Below, one piece after another: positions 8,365-16,516 of a stretch of DNA of 41,949 nucleotides. Source of the DNA: Candidatus Alectryocaccomicrobium excrementavium (GTDB lineage: Bacteria; Bacillota; Clostridia; Christensenellales; Aristaeellaceae); the NCBI GenBank assembly GCA_018716755.1, contig DVJN01000062.1, positions 1 through 41,949 on the forward strand. Direction: 5' to 3'. Both the position numbers and the translations under genes were made by a program. Within the stretch, counting starts at the first letter, position 1, and each line of letters opens with the position of its first letter. The notes under the pieces are model-generated. The model was not told where the DNA came from and did not search any database. It saw nothing but the letters and a program-made list of their open reading frames with translations.

Positions 8365-9348
8365 TTACCCCCGCAGTATATACGGCTCGCGCACGAAGCC
8401 CACATAGGCTTCCTGGGCAAAGCGCGCCGCCTTAGCAGCGGCAATCAGGCGCACGGTCGCCACATCGTGCTCGCGCGCCAGGAAATATCCCACCAGCGGC
8501 AGCAGGCTCACCGGCGCGTAACGGTGCGCGCGCATCAGGCTGGTTTCATAATCGTCCATCTGCTTTTCCAGCGCAGTAAGCCCCCGGCCCTTTTCATATG
8601 CCTCTAACCCGCGCAGCGCGAACGGCGCATAGGGCTGATCCTTCACGAGCGCTTTCGCACGCTCCGGCGCCTGAACGAGTTCCGCCAGCGCGTCCAGCGG
8701 CAGCAAGCCACCCTGCACAAAAAGATCCCGGGCAAATGCCGCGTCGCGCCCCAAAGCACGCGCGCGCAAGGCGATGCGGAGGTTGGCCACATCCGAGCGC
8801 GCGGCAAAACAGGCGCGGATTTCCCCTTCCTTCACCTGGCCCAGCCGCCGGTCAATCTCCCGAAACAGCGCCTGATCGAGCCGCGCATCGCACAAAAGCG
8901 GATCCATGGCGAGCACGCATGCGCGCGAAATTTCCGCCAGCGCCTCCCGATAGGCCTCGGGCAGGCCTTCGCACTTTTCGCCCGCGGCCGCCTGCCGCAA
9001 CGCCTGCACGGGGATCGTGCCGTTGGGCGACAGGGGCGCATCCATTCCCGGCAAAGCGCGCTCCTTCACCAGCGTTTTCAAATTTAAAACATCGTATTTG
9101 GCCAGGAAACAATCCGTAGCGTTTTCATCGGGGGTCAAGGCGCGCAGCAGCGCGCACGCCTCTTCCTGCGCGCGCTGGGCGAGCGCGTCCACATCGTCTG
9201 CTTCGCCCCAGCCCAGTTCCGAAAGCGCGCGCAGCAGCGCTTCGCCGCTTTCGCAAGCCATCAGGCGTTCCAGCGCAGCGCGGGAGAGGAGCGCCTTTTC
9301 CGCGCTGCGCACGCGGGCCACCGCGAACGCATGGCTAATCTGTGGCAA
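8365..9348 (-). CDS. atpC: V-type ATPase subunit C (membrane ring to stalk adaptor)
   Basis: This 327-residue subunit couples the central stalk to the membrane ring, equivalent to d in eukaryotes. It is largely alpha-helical with the three-lobed repeat pattern of the family. Recognisable parts are the N-terminal HAFAVARVRSAEKALL, the DVLNLKTLVKERAL stretch and the late DVATVRLIAAAKAARF. The ORF track starts at 9588, in a wrong extension overlapping atpE. The real start is probably the TTG at 9348, preceded by GAGGGGGGAG about 6 nt upstream and 14 nt after the atpE stop. No ATG fits as well. The rare TTG start may lower output relative to subunits made in several copies. It ends 4 nt before atpF. 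Confidence 0.92.
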   Translation of the reverse strand: MPQISHAFAVARVRSAEKALLSRAALERLMACESGEALLRALSELGWGEADDVDALAQRAQEEACALLRALTPDENATDCFLAKYDVLNLKTLVKERALPGMDAPLSPNGTIPVQALRQAAAGEKCEGLPEAYREALAEISRACVLAMDPLLCDARLDQALFREIDRRLGQVKEGEIRACFAARSDVANLRIALRARALGRDAAFARDLFVQGGLLPLDALAELVQAPERAKALVKDQPYAPFALRGLEAYEKGRGLTALEKQMDDYETSLMRAHRYAPVSLLPLVGYFLAREHDVATVRLIAAAKAARFAQEAYVGFVREPYILRG

Positions 9349-9362
9349 CGTTCTCCCCCCTC

Positions 9363-9950
9363 TTATTGAAACAGCATCTGCGCCACGTCTGCCTCCCATT
9401 GCGGCCGCAGCTGCGCGATGAGCGCCGCGTACTCGCAGGAAATCTCCATGCCGCCCCGGCGCAAAATGAATCCACCGCGCGACGGCTTGCGCGCTTCGGC
9501 CAGGCGCACCCGCGCGCCCCTGGCCGCCAGGATCCGGTTGGCTTCCGCCAGGAACTCCTCGCTGAAAATGGCCTCGTCCGCCTGGCAAATGACCAGTTCC
9601 ATTTCGCCTTCAGCGGCTTCCTGGAGCAGGCGCAAGTTCACGGCCCGCGCCCTTTCCACGGGCATGGCCACGAGCGCCTCCAGCGCCCTGTCGAACGCGC
9701 TGTCGACCATATCGCGCTTCATGGCGAGCATTGCCTTGCGCTGATCCAGTTCGGCCATGCGCAGGAAAGTTTCGCGCTGCTTCGCCGCCTCTTCGTCCGC
9801 GCGCGCAAGCGCCGCTTCGCGCTTTTTTTCCGCCTCGGCTACGGCGGCTTTGCGCGCTTCTTCCGCGCGCGCGTTGGCCGCGTCCACCGTCTCCTGCGCG
9901 GCCCTGCGCGCGTCCTCTACAATTCTGCGGGCAATGGTATCCGCGTTCAC
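9363..9950 (-). CDS. atpE: V-type ATPase subunit E (peripheral stalk)
   Basis: This 195-residue subunit forms the stator with the small H/G subunit. The first half is one long charged coiled coil rich in Ala, Glu, Lys and Arg (about residues 5-80). The second half is the globular domain that binds the top of the head and ends with EISCEYAALIAQLRPQWE and AQMLFQ, as in the family. The start is GTG, preceded by GGGAGG. It follows atpK by 15 nt. The coding strand is exceptionally Ala/Arg rich, which explains several long spurious antisense ORFs over it. Confidence 0.93.
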   Translation of the reverse strand: MNADTIARRIVEDARRAAQETVDAANARAEEARKAAVAEAEKKREAALARADEEAAKQRETFLRMAELDQRKAMLAMKRDMVDSAFDRALEALVAMPVERARAVNLRLLQEAAEGEMELVICQADEAIFSEEFLAEANRILAARGARVRLAEARKPSRGGFILRRGGMEISCEYAALIAQLRPQWEADVAQMLFQ

Positions 9951-9965
9951 GCGCCTGTCCTCCCG

Positions 9966-10421
9966 CTAAATCAGCATGATCGAGACGATCAGCGCGAGCA
10001 CCGCGTAGGTCTCCACTACAACCGTCATCGTAACGCCGCGCCCGGAAAGATCCGGGTTCTTGGCCAGCATATTGATGCTGCACGCGGCCATGCGCCCCTG
10101 ATACATGGCGGAAATCAGGCCTACGATCGCAATGGGCATGCAGGCGATAAATTTTTCAATGCCTTCCGCGATGGTCAATCCCGCCGAATTCATGGAAACC
10201 ATCAACGCAATGATAAAGCCGTAGATGCCCTGCGTGCCCGGCAGCGCCTGCAGCACGAGCACTTTGCCGAACACATCGGGATTTTCGCTCACAATGCCCG
10301 CGGCAGCTTCGCCCGCGGTGCTCACGCCGCGCACCGAGCCAATGCCCGCCATCAGCGCGGCCAGCGCGGCGCCCACCAGCGCAATGATCGTTCCCAAATT
10401 CTGCATGAGTCCAGAATCCAT
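9966..10421 (-). CDS. atpK: V-type ATPase proteolipid ring subunit K, Na+-type ligands
   Basis: This 151-residue ring subunit has four transmembrane helices arranged as two fused hairpins, as in Enterococcus hirae NtpK. From memory of that family, its Na+ is held by a leucine, Thr and Gln in LPGTQ, a Gln after TM3, and a Glu in TM4. All have counterparts here: L60, T63 and Q64 in ALPGTQG, Q108 in MYQGRM, and E137 in VVETYAV. Only the second hairpin carries the ion-binding glutamate, as expected for this doubled form. The start is supported by AAGGAGG 9 nt upstream. It lies between atpI and atpE with short gaps. Na+ coupling is a prediction from these residues. Confidence 0.95.
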   Translation of the reverse strand: MDSGLMQNLGTIIALVGAALAALMAGIGSVRGVSTAGEAAAGIVSENPDVFGKVLVLQALPGTQGIYGFIIALMVSMNSAGLTIAEGIEKFIACMPIAIVGLISAMYQGRMAACSINMLAKNPDLSGRGVTMTVVVETYAVLALIVSIMLI

Positions 10422-10451
10422 ATCTGTATTCCTCCTTGCCAGATTGCCGGA

Positions 10452-12368
10452 TCAAAATCCGTCGTTCGCCAGATCCACATATTTGGTCTGGTTGCGCAGC
10501 GGCTGAAAGGGCTTGCCGCCATCCTCATAGAACTTGCCAAAGAACTCGATGTACTGCAGGCGGCAACTGTGCACATACGCGCCCAGCGCGTTGATGCCCA
10601 AATTGAACGTGTGCCCCACCGCCAGGATCAGCACGGCGAAAATCGTGCCAAACCAACTGCCCGCCACCATGCCTGCCAGCGTGTTAAAGGCCATGCCGAT
10701 CATACCCGTGGCCAGGCCCATGCCGAACAGGCGCGCGTAGCTCAGCACATCGGAAACGTAGCTCGTGGCGCCATACAGAGCGCTGAAACCGCCCACCAGC
10801 TTGCTGGCCACGTTTTTCCGCTCGCGCCCCGCCGTGAAAAAGATGCCCACGGCGCTGGGAATGGCGATGTACGCGCCCACGCGCACATTCAAAAACATCA
10901 CGCCCAGGCCGCTCAAAAACACGATCCAGAAAACCTGGTCGAAAACCGCCGCCCAGATTTTTCCGCGCCGGATGTTCATATACGCGGCCACGCCCAGGCC
11001 CACAAACAGGTGCACCGCGCCCAGGATTGCGCACAGTATCAGCGATTTCAAGGGATCGCTGGTGAACGTAAAGCCCAATGGCTGCGGCGCGCCGTCAATC
11101 GAAAAGAACCCGCCCAACAGGTAGCCCCAGATCGCCGTCGCTACGCCGCCCAGCGCCAGGATCCACAGCATACCGCCGCGATTTTGTTTTTTCAGCTTGG
11201 AATAGGCGAAAAAGCAGGTGACCGCCATGATGATCCCATACCCCGCGTCCGACATCATCATGCCGAAGAAGCACAGGAAGAAAGGCATCATCACCGCCGT
11301 GGGATCGAAGCCGCGATACGCCGGCAACGAATACATGCCCACGATCGATTCAAACGGCGAGATGGCGGGGCCGTTTTTCAGCTGCACGGGCGGCTCCTCA
11401 TCCTCCGCCGGAGCGGCGAATTCCATTTCCACATCCCGCGTAACCCTGAGCAGCGCTTCGCGCACCGCGCTTTCCGCCTCCGCGGGCGTCCACGCCGTGA
11501 GGATGAACGCCGCCTGTGTTTCCAGCAGGCGGGAACAGGCGGCCAGCCGGTCGCGCTCCAGCGCGTAGAGATCGCGCAGAATCTGGATTTCGCGGATGTG
11601 CCGGGCAATTTCCTTCAGGCGCGCGTCGAGCTGCGCAAACCGCTGCGGCACTTCTTTTTCGGCAAACGCCTGCAACCGCGCGATCTCCTCCCGCGCCGGC
11701 ACGGCGATATCGAGAAAAACGCGCGTGCCGCCGCAATCGCGCAACAGGGCTTCCAGCGCCTGTGCGTCCACGCGGTGCGCGGCCACGAGCGCGTTTTGCG
11801 CTTCCAGCGTTTTGCCGCACATCACAAGGCCGGGCGCGACGCTCAGCCCCATCAGGCCCTCCTCAAACGCGCCCCACGCGCGGTTGGGCACGCTGATGAG
11901 CGAAACCAGCGCGCATTTGGTGTCGCGAATCTGGTTGAGCGGCTCCTCCACAACGCGCCAGGGCAAAAGCTGCTCCTTTTGCGCGTTGGCCCGAGCGGCG
12001 CGCGCTCGCCATTCCAGCCGCTCGCGCTCCACGCCTTCTATCTCTTCGATCCAGCCCAGAATGCGCTTTTCGTTCCCGCGAATGTTTTCCATGAGCTTGG
12101 CATCCGCCGCGGGGCGTGGATCGAAAATGCCCCTTTTCTCGCGCGCCAACGGCGCGAGCCGGGCAATGCCCTCATCCATGCGCGCGATCCACTCCGCAAG
12201 CTGCGCCCCGCGCGGGTTCGCTTCCTGCAGAAGCGGCGCGAGCGCCTCGCCGTCCTCTGGCCGCTCCATCACCTGCACGCAGCCCAGCTTTTGCAGCTGG
12301 CGCATGAGCCGCTCCTGGTCGCGCCGGAGCGCAACCAGGGTCAGCTTTTTCATTTCAGTGATTGCCAT
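10452..12368 (-). CDS. atpI: V-type ATPase subunit I (membrane stator)
   Basis: This 638-residue subunit is the bacterial counterpart of eukaryotic subunit a. It forms the half-channels next to the K ring and holds the peripheral stalks. The N-terminal half (to about residue 330) is cytoplasmic with coiled-coil segments. The C-terminal half has a set of hydrophobic helices, including the family-typical FFLCFFGMMMSDAGYGI and the VLSYARLFGMGLATGMI stretch that carries the essential arginine. The start ATG at 12368 gives the family N-terminus AITEMKKLTLVAL and overlaps the end of the upstream H subunit by 14 nt. The next in-frame ATG (12353) is a second possibility. The C-terminus HSCRLQYIEFFGKFYEDGGKPF is also characteristic. 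Confidence 0.95.
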   Translation of the reverse strand: MAITEMKKLTLVALRRDQERLMRQLQKLGCVQVMERPEDGEALAPLLQEANPRGAQLAEWIARMDEGIARLAPLAREKRGIFDPRPAADAKLMENIRGNEKRILGWIEEIEGVERERLEWRARAARANAQKEQLLPWRVVEEPLNQIRDTKCALVSLISVPNRAWGAFEEGLMGLSVAPGLVMCGKTLEAQNALVAAHRVDAQALEALLRDCGGTRVFLDIAVPAREEIARLQAFAEKEVPQRFAQLDARLKEIARHIREIQILRDLYALERDRLAACSRLLETQAAFILTAWTPAEAESAVREALLRVTRDVEMEFAAPAEDEEPPVQLKNGPAISPFESIVGMYSLPAYRGFDPTAVMMPFFLCFFGMMMSDAGYGIIMAVTCFFAYSKLKKQNRGGMLWILALGGVATAIWGYLLGGFFSIDGAPQPLGFTFTSDPLKSLILCAILGAVHLFVGLGVAAYMNIRRGKIWAAVFDQVFWIVFLSGLGVMFLNVRVGAYIAIPSAVGIFFTAGRERKNVASKLVGGFSALYGATSYVSDVLSYARLFGMGLATGMIGMAFNTLAGMVAGSWFGTIFAVLILAVGHTFNLGINALGAYVHSCRLQYIEFFGKFYEDGGKPFQPLRNQTKYVDLANDGF

Positions 12369-12678
12369 TGCCTGCGATCCTTTCGAAAATGGACTGCGCA
12401 GCGCGGGAAACACGCCCCTGCGCCACCTGCTTCAGCGCCTGCCGGTCGGCGCTGCGCCGCGTTTCTATGGCGCGCACATCCGCCTCCGCACGCTTTTGCG
12501 CTTCGCGAAGCCGTTGCGCCACGGCTTCGCGCGTTTTCTCATTCTCCGCGCGTTCCTGTTCCCGCAGAGCCTCCTGCGCGCGCCGGGCAATCTCCCGCGC
12601 TTCTGTCCCGGCGGCCTCGCGAATCTCCTCCGCCTTTTGCTCTGCGGCGCGAATTTCCTCCAGCAGCGAAACCGCCAT
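12355..12678 (-). CDS. atpH: V-type ATPase subunit H/G (peripheral stalk coiled coil)
   Basis: This 107-residue protein is almost entirely charged coiled coil (Glu, Arg, Ala, Lys), as expected for the small stator subunit that pairs with subunit E. It opens with LLEEIRAAEQKAEEIREAA and has no hydrophobic segment. Its position as first ATPase gene, directly before subunit I, matches other bacterial V-ATPase operons (AhaH or NtpF). The start ATG follows AAGGAGGTG, 12 nt after the upp stop codon, so it is transcribed with upp. Sequence alone could describe many coiled coils, and the context makes the assignment secure. Confidence 0.88.
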   Translation of the reverse strand: MAVSLLEEIRAAEQKAEEIREAAGTEAREIARRAQEALREQERAENEKTREAVAQRLREAQKRAEADVRAIETRRSADRQALKQVAQGRVSRAAQSIFERIAGNGNH

Positions 12679-12690
12679 GGCTGCACCTCC

Positions 12691-13320
12691 TTATTTTGTG
12701 CCGAACAGGCGGTCGCCCGCGTCGCCCAGGCCGGGCACGATATAGCCGTGCTCGTTGAGGTGCGAATCCACCGCCGCAATGTAAATGTCCACGTCCGGAT
12801 GCTCGTCCATCACCTTTTTGATGCCCTCGGGGGCGCCCAGCAGGCAGACCAGCTTGATGGAATTGCAGCCGCGCTTTTTGAGGAAATCGATCGCCGCGCA
12901 GGAAGAGCCGCCCGTGGCCAGCATGGGATCGAGCACGATCAGATTGCGCTCCGCCGCGTCCACCGGCAATTTGCAATAGTATTCCACCGGCTTGAGCGTT
13001 TCCGGATCGCGATACAGGCCGATATGCCCCACCTTTGCCGCGGGAACCAGCTTGAGGATGCCATCCACCATGCCCAGGCCGGCGCGCAGAATCGGGATCA
13101 CGCCCAGCTTGCGGCCGCTGAGCATCTTGGTCTGGCAGCGGCAGATCGGCGTGTCGACCTCCACATCCTCCAGCGGCAGGTCGCGCGTGGCCTCGTAGGT
13201 GAGCAGCATGGAGATTTCCTCGAGCAATTCGCGGAATTCCTTGATTCCCGTGTCCTTATTGCGCATAATCGAGAGCTTGTGCTGCACCAACGGATGATCC
13301 AGAACGTGTAAAGTGCCCAT
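12691..13320 (-). CDS. upp: Uracil phosphoribosyltransferase
   Basis: This 209-residue enzyme salvages uracil by converting it with PRPP to UMP. It shows the PRPP-binding motif [10 protein letters not shown] at about 130-139, an RAGLGM segment, and the C-terminal uracil-binding region around [17 protein letters not shown], all diagnostic for Upp. Length is typical. The start ATG follows AAGGAGG. It is the first gene of the long minus-strand transcript that continues into the V-ATPase subunits with only 12 nt to atpH. A functional link to the ATPase is not obvious, though linkage of upp with ATP synthase genes is familiar in Firmicutes. Confidence 0.97.
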   Translation of the reverse strand: MGTLHVLDHPLVQHKLSIMRNKDTGIKEFRELLEEISMLLTYEATRDLPLEDVEVDTPICRCQTKMLSGRKLGVIPILRAGLGMVDGILKLVPAAKVGHIGLYRDPETLKPVEYYCKLPVDAAERNLIVLDPMLATGGSSCAAIDFLKKRGCNSIKLVCLLGAPEGIKKVMDEHPDVDIYIAAVDSHLNEHGYIVPGLGDAGDRLFGTK

Positions 13321-13365
13321 ACGCTTGCCTCCTTAAAATTCATGGAAATTCCAACATTCTGGTTT

Positions 13366-13394
13366 ATTATAGCAGGGAATGCAATTCCTTGCAA
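13366..13394 (-). promoter_or_regulatory. Promoter of the upp-V-ATPase operon
   Basis: On the minus strand TTGCAA and TATAAT are separated by exactly 17 bp. The predicted start of transcription lies about 40 nt before the upp ATG. It is the only strong promoter I find for the nine ATPase genes. Confidence 0.75.
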
Positions 13395-13516
13395 GCGCTA
13401 TTTCGGGCCAGAGCGCATTTTGCCCGGATATGTTGCCACAATTCGCGTCGCTTTATACATTTATTTTACAAATTCTTGAGATACAAAATCGCGACTTCAT
13501 TCGCGCAGGCCGCAGA

Positions 13517-13545
13517 TTGACATTTGCACCGTATTTTGGTATGAT
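13517..13545 (+). promoter_or_regulatory. Promoter of the M28 aminopeptidase gene
   Basis: A consensus -35 TTGACA is followed after 17 bp by TATGAT. It faces away from the upp promoter, and the two -35 boxes are about 120 bp apart. Confidence 0.75.
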
Positions 13546-13581
13546 AAACGCACAACAATTCGTCTGGAAAGGAAAATTTTT

Positions 13582-14859
13582 ATGGACACATCCGCCCATC
13601 GCGCGTTTGCGCTGCTCAAGGCGCTCGCATATGAGCGCGTAAGTTGCTCCGAAGCGGAGAAAGCCGCTGCCAACCATCTTATGGAAGAAGCCCGCGCCGC
13701 CGGCGCGCAGGTGCATCTGGAGCCGTTTGCCGTGCCCTGCGGCCGCGTGCGGCGCGCCAAGCTCGCCGTCACCGAACCTTATTATAAGGAATATTTCGCC
13801 ACCGGCTACGAGCGCTCCGCCTCCACGCCGCCGGAGGGACTGGACGCGGAGTTTTTCTACGCGGAAGACGTTTTGCCCGCGCACCTCGCGCAGGCCAGTG
13901 GCAAGATCGTGCTCATCAACGGCCGCCTGCGCCGGGGGGATTACGAAAAGCTGCAAAAGGCGGGCGCCGCCGCGATCCTGACCTTTTCCGGCACCCTGCT
14001 CGACCGCGAAAGCGAAACGGATTGCGATATTCGCAAGCTGCGCGAAACGCTCACCGAGCCGTTTGGCTTCGCCGTGGCGCTCAACCTGCGCGCAGCGGAC
14101 GCGGCGGAAATTGTGCGCCGCGGCGCGAAAACGATGCACATCGAGCTGGAAAGCGAGTGCTACGACGGCGAAAGCCAGAACGTATGCGCCCGGATCCCGG
14201 GCACGGACCGCGCCGGTGAAATCATTTCCTTCGGCGCGCACTACGACAGCGTGTACTTCTCCACCGGCGTGTACGATAACATGGCCGGCAGCGTGATTCT
14301 CATGGAGCTTTTGCGCCATTTTGCCGCGCATCCGCCGCGGCGCACGCTGCTGTTTAACTGGTACGGTTCCGAAGAACAGGGTCTTCTGGGCAGCAAGGCG
14401 TATGTCGCCGCGCATGAAGCCGAGCTCAAGGATCACGTTCTGATGATCAATCTGGATGTAGCCGCGCCCACGCTGGGCCAGAACAGCGCGCCCGTGCTGG
14501 GCACCGAAGCCGCTGTTGGCTATGTAGACGCGCTGATGAAAGAACTGGGCATTGCCTGCAAAACGACGCTCGACATCTATTCCAGCGATTGTATACCCTT
14601 TGCGGACAAGGGCGTGCCCGCCGTGAACCTGTGCCGCTTCGGCGCGCCAGGCGCGAATTTCATCCACGACCGCCGCGATAGCCTCAAGAGCCGCTATATC
14701 GACGAGCGCTCTCTGGGCATCACGCTGCGGCAGGCGCTGCACTTGGCAGATCGCGTGGCAAACGCCGCCGTTTGCCCCATCGAGCGCAAGGTCAGCAAGG
14801 AAATCCGCGAAAAAGTGGACAAATACCTCTTCAAAAAGAAGGAAAACGAAGAAGAATAG
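13582..14859 (+). CDS. M28 family metallo-aminopeptidase
   Basis: This 425-residue protein resembles zinc-dependent M28 aminopeptidases with an inserted PA-type domain (about residues 85-170). Candidate metal and catalytic residues appear in order: His and Asp in GAHYDS, Asp in GVYDNMAGSV, the Glu pair in GSEEQGLLGS, Asp in INLDVA, and a late His in NFIHDRRD. I see no signal peptide, so it is probably cytoplasmic and acts on peptides. The C-terminal tail KVDKYLFKKKENEEE is highly charged. The start is supported by AAAGGA and a consensus promoter. The next gene starts 24 nt downstream and probably shares the transcript. The substrate cannot be inferred. Confidence 0.88.
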   Translation: MDTSAHRAFALLKALAYERVSCSEAEKAAANHLMEEARAAGAQVHLEPFAVPCGRVRRAKLAVTEPYYKEYFATGYERSASTPPEGLDAEFFYAEDVLPAHLAQASGKIVLINGRLRRGDYEKLQKAGAAAILTFSGTLLDRESETDCDIRKLRETLTEPFGFAVALNLRAADAAEIVRRGAKTMHIELESECYDGESQNVCARIPGTDRAGEIISFGAHYDSVYFSTGVYDNMAGSVILMELLRHFAAHPPRRTLLFNWYGSEEQGLLGSKAYVAAHEAELKDHVLMINLDVAAPTLGQNSAPVLGTEAAVGYVDALMKELGIACKTTLDIYSSDCIPFADKGVPAVNLCRFGAPGANFIHDRRDSLKSRYIDERSLGITLRQALHLADRVANAAVCPIERKVSKEIREKVDKYLFKKKENEEE

Positions 14860-14883
14860 CTCCGCGCAAAGGAAGGGATTGCC

Positions 14884-15192
14884 ATGCGGGAATATGAAGT
14901 CTGCTCCGTTTGCGAAAAAGGCATCACGCTCAAACGGGGCAAGGAGGAATGTTTCGTCGGTTTCCAGGCGTGTGCCGCCAACGCACCCCTGCAAAAGGGC
15001 GGAAATTGTGTGGCGCTGCGCAACACCTCCACCCTGGAATTTGCCTTCTTCACTGCGCCGCCCACCATCGTCTGCTTTCAGGCGCATGGATGGAAAAAGC
15101 GCTTCGGCAGGCAGGACGGCGCAAAGCGCTTTCAGGAACTGCTGGCCGAAATCGAAAAATATGGGTATTCCACCGCGGAATTGCCGCAATGA
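14884..15192 (+). CDS. Unrecognised 102-aa cysteine-containing protein
   Basis: This is a small soluble protein with no domain I recognise. It contains C-S-V-C near the start, further cysteines at about positions 23 and 30, and a Gly/Arg/Lys-rich region (GWKKRFGRQDGAKRFQ) towards the end. The N-terminal CxxC could be part of a zinc ribbon, but a matching second CxxC is not present. The ATG follows AAGGAAGG at good spacing, and the gene sits 24 nt after the M28 peptidase and before a strong terminator. This supports a real, co-transcribed gene. There is no signal peptide or membrane segment. Confidence 0.65.
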   Translation: MREYEVCSVCEKGITLKRGKEECFVGFQACAANAPLQKGGNCVALRNTSTLEFAFFTAPPTIVCFQAHGWKKRFGRQDGAKRFQELLAEIEKYGYSTAELPQ

Positions 15193-15279
15193 CGCGCAAA
15201 ATTCGCTTTCCAAAAAGTGGCGCGGCCACGGCGGAGGAACCACCAGGCGCGCTACAGGCCGCAAATTGCCCACAAAATG

Positions 15280-15312
15280 GCCGGCGGGAAACTCCCGCCG
15301 GCACAATTTTTT
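15280..15312 (+). terminator. Terminator after the M28 peptidase operon
   Basis: GCCGGCGGG and CCCGCCGGC form a perfect 9-bp stem with a 5-nt loop, followed by TTTTTT. It lies between convergent genes. The minus-strand side has a poorer U tract (CATTTTG) but may also stop the oppositely oriented oxidoreductase transcript. Confidence 0.85.
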
Positions 15313-16403
15313 CAGAAGAACACCGGTTGCCCGGTCTTGCTGCTTTGGTAGATGGCCTCCAGAATCTGCGTAACCACATAGGCCTGTTCAGGCTTGACGA
15401 CGAGAGGCTTCGAATCGTCCTTTACGTGATCGATCCACATGCGCGCTTCGATTTCGTGCGGCTTGCCCGCGCCCACGCCCTCGAAGAAGGCCGCGCCGCT
15501 ATCCATCGTCAGATCCGGGATGGTGGTGTACAGCCGGGAGAACTTTTCGCCGTTGATGCGCAGCGCGTCGCCCTCGCCGATCATGTCCGCACCGGCCTTA
15601 TCGCCGCACAGAATGGTCTTGGCCTCGTCCACCAGCAGCGTGTTGAGCGCCCAGCTGGCTTCCAGAGAGATGACCGCGCCGTTCTTCATGCGCACAAAGC
15701 CAAAGGCGCTGTCCTCCACCGTGAACTTTTTGGGATCCCAACTGCCCCAGGCGTTGGCGGCATTTTCCGTGTCCGCCAGCTTGCGGAACGTCTGCCCCAC
15801 GACCATGGCAGGCTCGTAGTTGTCCATCTCCCACAGCGTGAGATCGAGCGCGTGCGTGCCAATGTCGATCAGCGGGCCGCCGCCCTGGTTTTCCTCATCC
15901 AGGAACACGCCCCAGGTGGGCACGGCGCGGCGGCGCACCGCCTGCGCGCGCGCATAATACACATTGCCCAGTTCGCCCGCTTCGCACAGCTTTTTAAGGT
16001 ACCAGCTATTGGCGCGATAGCGGTTCTGATAACCGATGGTGAGCTTTTTGCCCGTGCGCCTGGCCGCGTCGAGCATTTTCCTGGCCTCCGCGGAATTGAT
16101 CGCCATGGGCTTTTCGCACATCACATGCTTGCCAGATTCCAACGCGTCCACGGTGATGAACGAATGCTGCTTATTGGGCGTGAGCACATGCACCACATCG
16201 AGATCCAGTTCCAGCAACCTGCGGTAATCCGCAAAGACCTTCGCGCCCGGCGCGCCATACCCGGCGGCGGCCTTCACCGCGCGCTCTTCCACAATGTCGC
16301 AAAACGCGCAAAGCTCCACATCCGGCAGCTTGCTCAGCGCAGGCAGGTGCTTGCTGTTGGCGATTCCGCCGCACCCAATGATGCCAATCCTGACCTTATC
16401 CAT
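15312..16403 (-). CDS. Gfo/Idh/MocA family NAD(P)-dependent oxidoreductase
   Basis: This 363-residue enzyme belongs to the family that oxidises or reduces sugars, inositols and related polyols. It shows the N-terminal dinucleotide-binding fold (IGIIGCGGIANSKHLPAL), the EKPMA motif with the catalytic-region lysine near residue 95, and the GTHALDLTLWEM segment that carries the active-site His and Asp. The ORF track starts at 16487. I prefer the ATG at 16403, 6 nt after GAGGAGG, which removes an unrelated basic leader. The gene has its own promoter and no obvious pathway partners next to it, so the substrate remains unknown. The nearest carbohydrate genes are the predicted glycosidase and ABC transporter further right. 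Confidence 0.9.
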   Translation of the reverse strand: MDKVRIGIIGCGGIANSKHLPALSKLPDVELCAFCDIVEERAVKAAAGYGAPGAKVFADYRRLLELDLDVVHVLTPNKQHSFITVDALESGKHVMCEKPMAINSAEARKMLDAARRTGKKLTIGYQNRYRANSWYLKKLCEAGELGNVYYARAQAVRRRAVPTWGVFLDEENQGGGPLIDIGTHALDLTLWEMDNYEPAMVVGQTFRKLADTENAANAWGSWDPKKFTVEDSAFGFVRMKNGAVISLEASWALNTLLVDEAKTILCGDKAGADMIGEGDALRINGEKFSRLYTTIPDLTMDSGAAFFEGVGAGKPHEIEARMWIDHVKDDSKPLVVKPEQAYVVTQILEAIYQSSKTGQPVFF

Positions 16404-16436
16404 CTTCATCCTCCTCAGTAACGGGCTTTGCCTGCT

Positions 16437-16465
16437 ATTATAGCGTAAAACACGCGCGGCCACAA
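16437..16465 (-). promoter_or_regulatory. Promoter of the Gfo/Idh/MocA gene
   Basis: On the minus strand TTGTGG is followed after 17 bp by TATAAT. The -35 box lies in the loop and right arm of the upstream hpf terminator hairpin, so the two elements overlap. Confidence 0.6.
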
Positions 16466-16476
16466 GAGCCGCGCGC
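16445..16476 (-). terminator. Terminator of hpf
   Basis: On the minus strand CGCGCGGC and GCCGCGCG pair around a 7-nt loop, followed by GTGTTTTACG. The U tract is short. It lies about 40 nt downstream of the hpf stop codon. Confidence 0.6.
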
Positions 16477-16516
16477 GCATTCAGCAAAACTTTATAGTGC
16501 GCGAAGAGAAACCTCT

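Noticed and set aside
9342-12758. Plus-strand ORF of 1138 aa across the V-ATPase genes
   Set aside because: It lies antisense to atpE, atpK, atpI and atpH, is rich in Arg, His and Ala with no domain, and arises from the GC-rich codon use of the real genes.
13453-15306. Minus-strand ORF of 617 aa
   Set aside because: It is a shadow of the M28 peptidase and the small gene after it. Its composition is not protein-like and no start signal supports it.
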